DNA of 43,288 nt from assembly GCA_964643885.1 (NCBI GenBank), contig CAZXUI010000035.1:1-43288 (forward strand), in the 5' to 3' direction. Below are positions 31,468 to 40,700 of the stretch, one piece after another. The DNA is from CAADGL01 sp964643885 (lineage in GTDB: Bacteria; Planctomycetota; Phycisphaerae; UBA1845; Fen-1342). The notes below the pieces were generated by a model. The model was given only the letters and a program-made list of their open reading frames with translations, was not told the origin of the DNA and did not search any database. The first letter of the stretch is position 1. Each line of letters begins with the position of its first letter. Made by a program: the position numbers and the translations under genes.

Positions 31468-32954
31468 TTCTTCGCCTCGCCCCGCAGGCGCAGGTGCAGT
31501 TCGCTCAGTTTTCCGAAAGCCGCCTTGGGCGACAGGTCCTCGTGCAGCAGCCCGCCGCTGCTGATGCTGCAATCGGGCCCGTCCACCAGCGCATCGAGAC
31601 ACAGGCTCTCCACGTACGGCTTCGAGATCGCCACCTCGCACAGCGCCTCGTACCACTCCGCCTGCACCTTCTCGCTCCAGCCGTCGCGCCACGCCCCGCC
31701 GCCCGCCACGGACGAGTCCCCGTTGCTGGCCGCCGACGGCACCGCCACGGCCGAGATGTGCACCGGCTTGCCCAGGTTCGCCAGCCGGTCCACCAGCGAG
31801 CTGACCTGGAACAGGTCGCGGAAGTGATAGCCGTCGCTGCCGATCCCCAGCAGCAGTTGCAGCGCGAATCCGTCGAAGCTGATCCCGCTCTGCACGACCA
31901 TCTCAGCATACAGCAGCGGCGGAATCGTCCGCTGGTTCCGCGCGTAATACTCCCCCCACGGCTGCGTCAGCTCCAGAACGACCTGCGACCGCGGCGCCGT
32001 CTGCTTGGCGATGCTCGTCACGCTCCGCGTCAGGTCGATGATCTGCTCGAACGTCAGCGGAAACACGCCCTCCGCGTGCAGCCCGCTGGCCACGATCCAC
32101 GTCGCCACCTGGCCCGCGTAGCGCTTCACCGTCCGCCGCACATGCTCGCGGGCGAAGTCCGCGATCGCCTCGTAATCGTTCTCCCAAATATACATCCAGT
32201 CCGGAACGCTGCGCACGCCGAAATGCAGCAGCGGCCCGCCGCGAACCGTCAGCCCCGCCCCACCGGCCGCCTTCACCAGCGCATCGGTCGCCTCATAGCG
32301 GGCGTCCTGCTCCTTCGGCTGCACGCTCCGCCACACGAACGGCACCCGCACGAAGTCCGCCACGCGCCGCGCTCGTTCCAGCACCGCCGGGTTCTTCACC
32401 GCCGACGCCGGAACCATCACCCCCAGCGAGCCGCGCCCCATCCCGCCGGATTGCATCCGCCGCGTCAGAAAGACGCCCGCATGAAACCGCGCGATCGCCT
32501 CGGCACTGGCCGACGAGACCGCCAGCGATCGATCCGCCAGCTCCGCCGCCTTGGCCGGATTCTCGGCGAATTGCAGCGCCTGCACGAACAGATCCCGGGC
32601 CTGCTCCACCTGCGCCGCCAGGTCGTCCATCCCAGGATAGTCGTACAGTCCCCACTCCTCGCGCTTCTGCGAAATCCGCATCAGACGATGGCGGGCCAGC
32701 TCGATGTGCAGGTGATAAGGCTTCTCGCGCGGCGGCAACCGCGTGGTCTCGAGCTGAATCTCGCCGCACCCGGGCACCGGCCAGAGCAGCGAAAGCCCCA
32801 CCGGGTCCGCATTGCGGCTCTCACACCGGATCTCCCCCGTCTCGACCCGCAGCTCCCCGCGGACCGGCACACCGTCCGCACCCACGAGATGCGCCCCGCG
32901 CAGCTCGAACTTCCCTCCCGACGGCCCCTTGGCAAAATGCACGAAGCGGTGCAC
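31464..32954 (-). CDS. GH10-xylanase-like protein lacking both catalytic glutamates
   Basis: A 496-residue protein beginning at GTG 32954 with GGAGG 9 nt upstream. An N-terminal carbohydrate-binding-like region (about 1-170) is followed by a TIM-barrel part (about 175-480) that follows glycoside hydrolase family 10: FVRVPFVWRSVQPKEQD, LTVRGGPLLHFG, VKRYAGQVATWIVASG, FDGFALQLLLGIGSDGYHFRD, then LANLGKPVHISAVAVPS. At the acid/base position, normally W-D-V-V-N-E, the sequence has WIVASG, putting Gly291 in place of Glu. At the nucleophile position, normally I-T-E, it has ISA, with Ala402. It should therefore be inactive as a hydrolase and may bind glycan. No signal peptide is obvious, which is also odd for a xylanase. 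The first gene of the long minus-strand run. Confidence 0.8.
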   Translation of the reverse strand: MHRFVHFAKGPSGGKFELRGAHLVGADGVPVRGELRVETGEIRCESRNADPVGLSLLWPVPGCGEIQLETTRLPPREKPYHLHIELARHRLMRISQKREEWGLYDYPGMDDLAAQVEQARDLFVQALQFAENPAKAAELADRSLAVSSASAEAIARFHAGVFLTRRMQSGGMGRGSLGVMVPASAVKNPAVLERARRVADFVRVPFVWRSVQPKEQDARYEATDALVKAAGGAGLTVRGGPLLHFGVRSVPDWMYIWENDYEAIADFAREHVRRTVKRYAGQVATWIVASGLHAEGVFPLTFEQIIDLTRSVTSIAKQTAPRSQVVLELTQPWGEYYARNQRTIPPLLYAEMVVQSGISFDGFALQLLLGIGSDGYHFRDLFQVSSLVDRLANLGKPVHISAVAVPSAASNGDSSVAGGGAWRDGWSEKVQAEWYEALCEVAISKPYVESLCLDALVDGPDCSISSGGLLHEDLSPKAAFGKLSELHLRLRGEAKK

Positions 32955-33140
32955 CGCTGGCTGCCTCCGATCGCGCCGCGAAGGGTCCTCGGCTCAGGCG
33001 CGAACGTGCATTCTAAAGCGGCGCGACACAAACGAAAATGTCCCCCCTGACCCCAGAAACCCGGCAACCCAGCAACCCCGGCGCGCCAGCCCGCCCCCCG
33101 CGAGCCGCCCCCCAGCCCCGCCAGAACCTCGTCGCGCCCC

Positions 33141-33581
33141 CTAAGGCGCCGGCTGAAGCGTGATCAGCACCTCGTCCGTCGCCGTCGTAAACCCGTCCGC
33201 CACCGTCAGCCGAAAGACGATCTCGATCTGCTCGTCCACCTCGGGGGCGATGAACTGCGGCCGGCTCGCAAACGCGTTCACCAGCACGATCTCCGGCCCG
33301 CTCGTGACCTGCCGCCAGATGAAAACCAGCCGGTCCCCATCCGCGTCGAACGACCCGGCCCCATCCAGGACGACCAGCTCCCCCGACACCGCCGTCACGT
33401 CCGCACCGGCACTGGCGATCGGCGGCGTGTTCTCCACCAGCTCCGGCTCGTCGCCGCCCCCGTCGCCGTCGCCGTTACTGTTCCCGTCCCCCTCATCCTG
33501 CATATGCGGGCAACCCCCGCTCAGCAGCAGACACCCCATCATCGCCGACAACCACGCTCGCTTGCTCCACACTGGCTCCAC
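33141..33581 (-). CDS. Small lipoprotein with a PKD-like domain
   Basis: A 146-residue lipoprotein. GTG 33581 has AAGGAGA 6 nt upstream, which decides the start. The open frame extends further (to 33710), but that part is Arg-rich. The leader KRAWLSAMMGCLLLSGGC ends in a lipobox with Cys24. A Gly/Asp/Asn/Ser linker (30-50, DGDGGGDEPE) leads to one PKD/REJ-like immunoglobulin fold. It is marked by PPIASAGADVTAVSGELVVL, DGAGSFDADGD-RLVFIWRQ and FRLTVADGFTTATDEVLITL. Such domains mediate surface contacts. The gene is divergent from the zinc-ribbon gene at 33773 and the last gene before the long minus-strand run. Confidence 0.85.
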   Translation of the reverse strand: MEPVWSKRAWLSAMMGCLLLSGGCPHMQDEGDGNSNGDGDGGGDEPELVENTPPIASAGADVTAVSGELVVLDGAGSFDADGDRLVFIWRQVTSGPEIVLVNAFASRPQFIAPEVDEQIEIVFRLTVADGFTTATDEVLITLQPAP

Positions 33582-33670
33582 GGCAGGTCTCCTTGGCTGG
33601 TGGCGCGCTTTCGAAGCCTCGTCACCCGCTTCCGCCGGCGATCCGGTGCGGGCCGCTGTCGCGCGGGCAC

Positions 33671-33699
33671 AATATCTGTTATCGTGCACCCGTCGGCAA
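33671..33699 (-). promoter_or_regulatory. Possible promoter of the PKD lipoprotein gene
   Basis: Minus strand: TTGCCG (forward CGGCAA, 33694-33699), 17 bp, then GATATT (forward AATATC, 33671-33676), each 4 of 6 matches. It lies in the only AT-rich island between the divergent genes, so the same island may also serve the rightward gene. Confidence 0.4.
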
Positions 33700-33772
33700 G
33701 TCCATTTCAACGCGCCGGCCAGCTCCGCTACTTGCGCTCCGGCCGGCCCCGGCTCGCGACGAGGAGAACCGC

Positions 33773-34270
33773 ATGTCCAAACCCTCCGAAACCCTGCGCA
33801 CGTGTCAGAAGTGCGGCGCCACCATCTACCCCGAAATGATCAACGCCGGCACCGCAGCCGTCCGCGGAGACGCCCTGCTCTGCCCGCACTGCCTCCGCGA
33901 GGCGGACAACGAGGGCGAACTCGCCCCGATCTCCTTCGACGCCGGACCGGCCGCCTCCCCTGCCGCCCCGGCCGCCGCCGCTCAACCCGCCCGCCCGCCG
34001 CAGATCCGCCACGGCGGCACGCTCGGCGCCGCCGAGCACGAGCGCGCCCAGCACTTCCGCCGCCCCCTGCTGACGGACTCGCCACGCGCCACGCGATGCC
34101 GTACCTTCCACTGCAAGATGTCCGACGCGGCCTTCGCCCACCTCAATGACCAGGTCAACGAGTGGGTCGACGCCCACGACGATATCGAGATTAAGTTCGC
34201 GACCAGCTCGGTCGGCATCGTCGAAGGAAAGCACGCCGAGCCGCACCTGGTCGTGACGATCTTCTACTGA
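33773..34270 (+). CDS. Zinc-ribbon protein with conserved C-terminal domain
   Basis: A 165-residue soluble protein from ATG 33773, with GAGGAG 6 nt upstream. An N-terminal zinc ribbon is formed by CQKCG (Cys11, Cys14) and CPHC (Cys37, Cys40). A Pro/Ala-rich linker (about 53-75) follows. The C-terminal domain (about 100-165) has RTFHCKMSDAAFAHLNDQVN, IEIKFATSSVGIVEGKH and a final LVVTIFY, an alpha-beta fold. I do not recognise the C-terminal family by name. The gene precedes the FAA hydrolase by 22 bp and is probably cotranscribed with it. The composition is like its neighbours, so there is no sign of transfer. Confidence 0.78.
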   Translation: MSKPSETLRTCQKCGATIYPEMINAGTAAVRGDALLCPHCLREADNEGELAPISFDAGPAASPAAPAAAAQPARPPQIRHGGTLGAAEHERAQHFRRPLLTDSPRATRCRTFHCKMSDAAFAHLNDQVNEWVDAHDDIEIKFATSSVGIVEGKHAEPHLVVTIFY

Positions 34271-34292
34271 CACCCGGAGGAAGCACACACAG

Positions 34293-35096
34293 ATGCGCAT
34301 CGCGCGTTTTCTCACCCCCGACGGCGCCGAAATGCTCGGCCGGCTCGTCGACGAAACTTCCGCCCGCCCGCTCCGCGGCTCGCTCTTCGACCCGCCCCAG
34401 GCCGAAGACCGCACCGTCCCCGTCCAACGGCTCCTGGCGCCCCTGCGGCCGGTCAACATCTTCGCCATCGGCCGCAACTATCGCGCCCACGCCGCCGAGA
34501 CCGGCTCGCAGGTCCCCGAAAAGCCCATGATCTTCGTGAAGCCCACGACGGCCGTCATCGACCCGGGCGCCACGATCATCCTCCCCGCGGCCGCGCCCGG
34601 CGAGGTCGACTTCGAGGCCGAGCTGGCTATCGTCATCGGCCGCACCGCTCGCTGCGTGCCGGAGTCCGCCGCCCTCGAATACGTCCTCGGCTACACCGTC
34701 GCCAACGACGTCTCCGCCCGCGACTGCCAGCGGAATGACAAGCAGTGGGCCCGCGCCAAGGGCTTCGACACCTTCTGCCCCCTCGGCCCCTGCATCGTCA
34801 CCCGCGACGAGCTCGACCCCGGCAATTGCCCGATCCGCAGCCGCCTTAACGGCCAGCTCATGCAGAACTCGAGTACGTCCAACATGATCCATTCGTGCGC
34901 CCGCCTCGTGAGCTATCTCTCCGAGCAGTTCACGCTCCTGCCCGGAACGCTGATCCTCACCGGCACGCCCGAGGGCGTCGGCATGGCCCGCACACCGCCG
35001 GTCTTCCTCAAGGCCGGCGACCTGATCGAGGTCGAGGTCGAGGGCATCGGCACGCTGCGAAACCCGGTCGCCGCCGATACCGCCGCCGCTCGCTAG
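34293..35096 (+). CDS. Fumarylacetoacetate hydrolase (FAH) family protein
   Basis: A 267-residue enzyme of the FAH superfamily, which includes acylpyruvate hydrolases and related decarboxylases. The short N-terminal domain (about 1-50) is followed by the catalytic beta-roll: PVNIFAIGRNYRAHAAE, PMIFVKPTTAVIDPG, then VDFEAELAIVIG with metal ligands Glu108 and Glu110, and NDVSARDCQ with Asp139. QWARAKGFDTFCPLGPCIV and ILTGTPEGVG complete the pattern. Mg2+ or Ca2+ is used by the family. The exact substrate cannot be inferred, because the gene sits beside rho and not in a catabolic cluster. GGAGG precedes ATG 34293 by about 11 nt, slightly long. Confidence 0.92.
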   Translation: MRIARFLTPDGAEMLGRLVDETSARPLRGSLFDPPQAEDRTVPVQRLLAPLRPVNIFAIGRNYRAHAAETGSQVPEKPMIFVKPTTAVIDPGATIILPAAAPGEVDFEAELAIVIGRTARCVPESAALEYVLGYTVANDVSARDCQRNDKQWARAKGFDTFCPLGPCIVTRDELDPGNCPIRSRLNGQLMQNSSTSNMIHSCARLVSYLSEQFTLLPGTLILTGTPEGVGMARTPPVFLKAGDLIEVEVEGIGTLRNPVAADTAAAR

Positions 35097-35436
35097 CCGT
35101 CCGGGCCCCGCGCGGATACACTCGTGCATCGCGAGCGGCCTCGATCGTCGCCGGCCAGCCGCCATCACCCGGCCGCAATCAGAACCCGTCGCCCCACCGG
35201 GCGGGACGAACGGCGCTTCAGTGACCCGTGCGAGGCGCACGGGGCTCTGCCGCCGCATCAGTTGCCGGCCCCTTCAATGCCCGTCGCACGATAGGACGGG
35301 CCACCAGGCGCTCTCAGGGCTCCGTGCTCGGCGCACGAGGTCCCAGCGCCGCGGGCCGCTGCCGCACGCCGCCGCGCCGCGCGGTGTGCCAGACGTGTGC
35401 ACCATGGCCGGTCGAAGCTTCAAAAAAACGGAACAC
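35097..35436. other. Leader region of rho with a strong hairpin
   Basis: The 340 bp before rho hold no gene I can support, although the rho frame is open back to 35221. A perfect 8-bp hairpin, CCCGTGCG-AGG-CGCACGGG, lies at 35225-35243. TACACT at 35117-35122, the same hexamer as at the tRNA promoter, could be a -10. In other bacteria rho is autoregulated through its leader; whether that applies here is unknown. Confidence 0.4.
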
Positions 35437-36582
35437 ATGAAAGCAGCCAAACCGAACAACCCGTCCGGCGGGCCGAAAACCCCCGTCGAAGGCGTGCTCG
35501 AACTCGAAAACGCCGGCGAAGGCTTCCTGCGCGACGCCAAGCGAAACTACACCGCCCGCCCCGCCGACGCCTCCATCCCCGCCGACATCATCCGCCGCTT
35601 CGGACTGCGCGGCGGAGAGCGAATCTCCGCCATCGCCGAACCCGGCCGCCCCGGCCGCGGCCCGCGCGTCGTCCGCATCGAGCAGATCAGCGGCATCCCC
35701 GCCGCCGACTACGTCGCCCCCCCGCCGCTGGCCGACACCACCGCCGTCGACCCCACCGAGCCGCTCCGCTTCGACACCCGCGGCGGCCCGCTCAGCATGC
35801 GCGTGATCGACCTGTTCACGCCCATCGGGCGCGGCCAGCGCGGCCTGATCGTCGCTCCGCCCCGCAGCGGCAAGACGATCCTGCTTCAGCAGATGTCCCA
35901 CGGCATCGCCGTCAACCACCCCGAGATCTACATGGTCGTGCTGCTGATCGACGAGCGGCCTGAGGAAGTCACCGAGATGCAGCGAAACGTCCGCGGCGAG
36001 GTCATCGCCTCCAGCAACGACCGCGACATCAACTCGCACATCCGTACCGCCCGGCTCGTCATCGAGCACGCCCGCCGCATGGCCGAGGGCGGCCAGCACA
36101 TCATCCTCCTGCTCGATTCGATCACCCGCCTGGCCCGCGCCTTCAACGCCTTCGTCGGCAGCAGCGGCCGCACCATGACCGGCGGCCTCGACATCCGCGC
36201 CCTTCAGGAGCCCAAGCAGATCTTCGGCGCCGCCCGCAACATCGAGCACGGCGGTTCGCTCACCATCATCGCCACCGCCCTGATCGACACCGGCAGCCGG
36301 GCCGACAACTTCATCTTCCAGGAGTTCAAGGGCACCGGAAACATGGAGCTGGTCCTCGACCGCGAGCTGGCCAACCTCCGCGTCTGGCCGGCCATCGACC
36401 TCAAGCAGAGCGGCACGCGGAAGGAAGAAAAGCTGCTGGACGAGGCGACGCTCAAGAAGGTGCACATGCTGCGCCGCCAGCTCGGCGACCTGCCGCCCGC
36501 GAAGCAGATCACGACGCTCATCGAGCGAATGCAAGCCTTCGAGGATACACAATCCTTCCTGGCGAACCTGCGCACCGGCTGA
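35437..36582 (+). CDS. rho: Transcription termination factor Rho
   Basis: The product has about 381 residues from ATG 35437; an upstream in-frame ATG (35404) would add 11. It is a hexameric RNA-dependent ATPase that ends transcription. The N-terminal helical domain of long Rho proteins is absent, and the chain opens directly with the RNA-binding fold (VEGVLELENAGEGFLRDAKR, about 15-90). The motor domain has Walker A APPRSGKT (140-147), where most Rho proteins have APPKAGKT. Also present are LLIDERPEEVTEM, Walker B HIILLLDSITRLARAFN, GGLDIRAL, IATALIDTGSRADNFIFQEFKGTGNMEL (Q- and R-loop region) and LDLKQSGTRKEEKLL-like DLKQSGTRKEEKLL. A YfcE-type gene follows 34 bp downstream. Confidence 0.96.
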   Translation: MKAAKPNNPSGGPKTPVEGVLELENAGEGFLRDAKRNYTARPADASIPADIIRRFGLRGGERISAIAEPGRPGRGPRVVRIEQISGIPAADYVAPPPLADTTAVDPTEPLRFDTRGGPLSMRVIDLFTPIGRGQRGLIVAPPRSGKTILLQQMSHGIAVNHPEIYMVVLLIDERPEEVTEMQRNVRGEVIASSNDRDINSHIRTARLVIEHARRMAEGGQHIILLLDSITRLARAFNAFVGSSGRTMTGGLDIRALQEPKQIFGAARNIEHGGSLTIIATALIDTGSRADNFIFQEFKGTGNMELVLDRELANLRVWPAIDLKQSGTRKEEKLLDEATLKKVHMLRRQLGDLPPAKQITTLIERMQAFEDTQSFLANLRTG

Positions 36583-36616
36583 CAACACCGCAGTCCTGCA
36601 ATGGTAACACACAACT

Positions 36617-37153
36617 ATGATCCTCGGACTCCTCTCTGATAACCACGGACATCCCAAGCGCCCCGCCCGCGCCCTGCGGCTGCTGAAGCAAAACCGCGCC
36701 GAAGCCTTCATCCACTGCGGCGACATCGGCGGCGAGGATGCTCTCGCCGAGCTCGCCGCGGCCGGTCTGCCGCACTGCTGGTTCGTCTGGGGAAACACCG
36801 ACGACGCCGGCCCGGCCATCACCCGTTTTGCAGGCTCTCTGGGCCTCACGCCCCCCGCGGCCGTGCCCGTCCGCATCGATCTCGCCGGCCGCAGATTGGC
36901 CGTGTTTCACGGCCACGAGCCGGAATTCTCACGCCTCGACGCGCTCGCCGCCTCCGGCGACGGCGACGCTCTGCACAAGGCTTCCGCGGCCGACTACATT
37001 TTCTACGGCCACACCCACGAGCGGGCCGACCGCCGCCTCGGCCGCGTTCGCCTCATCAACCCCGGCGCGCTGCACCGCGCCTCGCCGCGCAGCGCCGCGC
37101 TGCTCGACCTGGCGACCGACGAGCTGCGCTATCTGGATTGCGATGAACTGTGA
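36617..37153 (+). CDS. YfcE/MJ0936-type metallophosphoesterase
   Basis: A 178-residue phosphodiesterase of the calcineurin-like superfamily. All five metal-binding motifs are visible: SDNHGH (Asp8, His10), CGDIGG (Asp36), WGNTDD (Asn60), FHGH (His98) and GHTHERAD (His132, His134). The size matches YfcE and MJ0936, which hydrolyse simple phosphodiesters with Mn2+ or Ni2+ in vitro; the natural substrate is unknown. ATG 36617 has only weak ribosome-site sequence upstream. It lies 34 bp after rho, so cotranscription is likely. Confidence 0.92.
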   Translation: MILGLLSDNHGHPKRPARALRLLKQNRAEAFIHCGDIGGEDALAELAAAGLPHCWFVWGNTDDAGPAITRFAGSLGLTPPAAVPVRIDLAGRRLAVFHGHEPEFSRLDALAASGDGDALHKASAADYIFYGHTHERADRRLGRVRLINPGALHRASPRSAALLDLATDELRYLDCDEL

Positions 37154-37758
37154 GCTCTCTGTCCTCCTAGGGCTCCACTCGCCGCCGGACAGGATGCGTC
37201 GCCGGTTGCAGAATCGCGGAGCAACCTCCGACCAACCCCAAAAACTCGACGCCCGCTAAGAATTAACTTGACAGGACGCCTGGGCACCGGCATACTTCCG
37301 GCGTAGTGGCATTTCGGGCTGTGCCCACGAACCGATTTCAGGCGGAGCAGGTTGGCCTTGCGCTGCGGGGAGTGCATGGTGTGTGCCTTGGATAAGCGCC
37401 CGCAAGGCGCGTTCGCTCGGCCCTGGGATTCGGAGGTCGCTCGGCCTCCTCGCCGTACTCGCCCTGAGGCGAGGCCGAAGGCAGAGCCTGGCGGTCCGCG
37501 AACCCCGCCTTTGGCCGCGTTCGATCGACCACCGGCCGAAGTCTGCGCAGCACCGCCACTTCACTTCGCTGTACTCTCCAATTGCGCGTCCGAACGGACG
37601 ACCTCCGCCGGCTGCCGCGCGAGGGCGCAGGGGCCATACTGCGCAGCGTCCATCGGCACCGCGCTCGTCGACCAGCTTAGAATCGAGCCGATCATTCACG
37701 CGCACCCGACTCTCGAGCCACAATGCTCGCACAGCACCGCCAGCTAGAGGAGATGTGG
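37154..37758. other. Long gene-poor region upstream of the giant RHS gene
   Basis: The 605 bp between the phosphoesterase and the RHS gene contain several overlapping open frames (for example 37256-37732 minus, 37352-37747 plus) with no recognisable domains, no membrane segment and no good ribosome sites. The one clear signal is the promoter at 37268-37296. An inverted repeat CTCGCC/GGCGAG flanked by CGGC/GCCG lies near 37448-37490. Confidence 0.5.
37268..37296 (+). promoter_or_regulatory. Sigma-70-like promoter, probably of the RHS gene
   Basis: A perfect TTGACA (37268-37273) is followed after exactly 17 bp by CATACT (37291-37296, 4 of 6). It lies in an AT-rich start (AATTAACTTGACA). Transcription near 37303 would leave a leader of about 455 nt before ATG 37759, so either the leader is functional or a small unannotated gene lies between. 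Confidence 0.55.
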
Positions 37759-40700
37759 ATGAACTCTCCGTCCCGACGCACAGACTCTTCCGAGTTCATT
37801 GCGGCCGGTTCCCCTTCGTCCGCAACGCTGCGCTCAGCCAGAATCGCGATCTTCCTGTTCCCGGCGGCCTCCCTGGCGATCATCATCGCGATGCTGCTCG
37901 TCAAATTCGTGCCCAACACCGCCGATGCCGGCCCCGCCACGGACGATCCGGAGCGATCCTGCTGCATATACTGCTGCGGCGGTGATCCAGTATACTGCGA
38001 TAATCCTTTGACCCCCTTCGGATTACCTCCTCACTGCGACCATTTTTGCGCGTGCCAGGACGCGTGGTGCTCCGATGACGATGATGATGGCGTCATCAAT
38101 CTGTGTGACGAGGACTACGACTGGTGCTCGTATCACCCGTGTGACCCGAACGATCCGGACTACTGCCTCCACAATCCCTGGGACTGCCTGAATTGTCCAG
38201 GATCGGATTTCTGCCAGGGCTACTGCGACGCATACCCCGAGGATTGTACGTTTTGCCCTTATTCTCCGTACTGCGATCCGAACCACCCGGACTACTGCTT
38301 GTATAACCCGACCGACTGCGAGCATTGTCGCGGACAGTCCGAGTTCTGCCCGCCCGAAGATCCGAACGACTGCAATGGAAATGGGCTCCCCGACGCCGAG
38401 GAAACCGATCCTGATTCCCCGTACTACGACCCGAACAATCCGATCTCACAGGACTGCGACGGCAACGGCGTCCCCGATATTTGTCAGATGGACGACGACT
38501 CCAACGGCAACGGCACTCCGGATGTTTGCGAGGCGCCCCAGTGCGCGGACAGTGTGCTGTGCGAGGATTGCAACGGCAACGGCGTGGCCGACGGCGAGGA
38601 GATCAGAAACGACTGTCGCAAGGACTGCAACGGCGACGGTATTCTGGATGAGTGCCAACCACCTCCGCCGCCCCCGCCCCCTCCCTGTCCGCCCGAACTC
38701 GTTCCGCCAGGCCTCTCGATCCGGCCGGACTCTTGCGAGGGCACGATTACAATCACGCATTGCAGCGGAGCGAGCTTGATCACGTATGCCCAGCGCCCGC
38801 TCGACGCGCCTCCCTGCTATCCGGACGTGCCCGCGTGCTGTGGCGAACTGGCGCACCCCAACGCGCCGGAATACGCCCTGACCTTGATCAGCGAGGATCC
38901 ATCCAGATGTCTGAAGGTGTACTCGCTCTCGGCCACGGGCAATCTTCCCGGCTGCATCGTCGTGGGTGCCTACGACTCGCGCGGCGAGCCGTGCTGTACC
39001 GCCGTGTGGACGACGGTGTGCCTGAATTGCGAGGCACCTCAGCTCGGCGGCTGGACGCAGGCCACGCTCGAGAGCGATTGCCGGTTCACCCTGTATGCAG
39101 ATCACTGCTATGGCGGACCTCTTCACTGGGAGATCGATCCCGAGTCGCCGAACTGCGCCGGAGCGACCATCAACGAGGTGTCCACGGAGGCGCTGCCGCA
39201 CGGTCGGTGGCGGCACTTCGCCGAGATCAGCGGCTGCATCGAGGGCGGTACCATCCGCGTCCGCGCAGTCGATCCGCGAGTTCACGATCCGCTGGATCCG
39301 GACGCACCCTGTGCGAGCGTCGGCGATTTCGCGATCGAATGCGTGAGGCCGCAGGAGCTGCGTGCTTCCCCTCCCGACGATCTCGGCAACATCGAATTCA
39401 GCGCGGAACACTGTTTCGGCGTGCGCTGGGAAGTCGTCGCGAGCGGCGGCGAGTGCGCCAACGTCTTGCCGCTGCCTTCGAGCGGTACAACTCATTTCGG
39501 TTTGTTGCCCCCGTGCGACTGTCCCGCCACGGTCAAGGTGCGGGCACACGACATCCGCTGCGAAGACTGCGACGACCCGAACTGCTACCGAGAGATCACG
39601 GTCCGTTCGCCCGGCGCATGCGCCGCGCGCGACGGCGAGGCAACGCTGGGTAGCCTTGAGTTCAGCATCTCATTGGGAAACGACTACCGCGGCCGGCCCG
39701 TCGGCGAACTGTCCCTCTCGGCGACCACTCCCACGCCCGCGCTCGCTGGCCCGGCGTCGCTGCACTACCCGTGGGCGCGCAATGACGTAGAAGTGATTCG
39801 CGAATTCGGCATCATCCGCCAGATCGTTTCGCCACAGACATTTGTGGATGTCGTCTGGCCCGATCCTCAGCAGCCGACGTACGAGATTCGGTTGTACGCC
39901 GCGGAGGACGCCATCGACTACGCGCCGTCGGATCCCGAGGACCCGGACGGCCTGTGGGTGTACCACCCGACCGCATCCCCGTACCTCACGTGGATCGTTG
40001 TGCGCGAGTCGGAGACGCCTTTCGTGCTCAAACTCACCAAGCACGTCGACGGCGCTGCTCGCGCGGCACATCGCTACACGTACATCGGCTCGGCAGGGAG
40101 CGACGAGTGGCAGCTTCAGACCTTCAGCGTAACCGGAGGCGCCGAGCACCTGCTCGAAACGCAGACCAATACGTGGGAAGAGACTGCGGAGGGACCGGTC
40201 AAGACGGTCCAACTAACCGACGCGGCGGGGCTGACCGTGTCGATGGTCCGTCAGCTCTTTACCGCCGATCGGAAACAGATTCTGCGAACGCAGATCGACC
40301 CGTACGGTGTCGATCTTACCACGACCTACACATACTACGAAGCTCCCCAACAACCTCGGCGGCTTCGCTCTGTGGAAACACCGGACGGCGGTTGGAGCTT
40401 CTTCCGGTATGACGAGTTCGGCCGGAGGACACACGAGTACCGGCCCTGGAAGGACGCTCCGCTGGACATCGTCGACGGTTCGCCTGCCGGGATTACGCGG
40501 CTTGTGCAGTCGGAATACGCGACGGACCCGATCGAGTGGCGGCCGATCTCGATCATCGAGTTCGTCGGGGGGTCGGTAGTCTCGCGCACCGATTTCGAAT
40601 ACTCGACCGGCAATCCACCATGGACGGTCGAGCGGCGTTGCACGAACTTGACGGACTGCACCGCGGCGCTGACGACGCGAACGGATTTCCGCGACCTCGA

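Noticed and set aside
35314..36876. 520-codon minus-strand frame opposite rho
   Set aside because: Antisense shadow of rho and the phosphoesterase; no domain.
37256..37747. Overlapping small frames on both strands in the gap before the RHS gene
   Set aside because: No ribosome sites, membrane segments, or domain motifs; frames on both strands are equally open, as expected from GC richness.
38446..39549. 367-codon minus-strand frame opposite the RHS gene
   Set aside because: The plus-strand frame is continuous with clear Cys-rich and Ca-binding repeats; the minus frame shows none.
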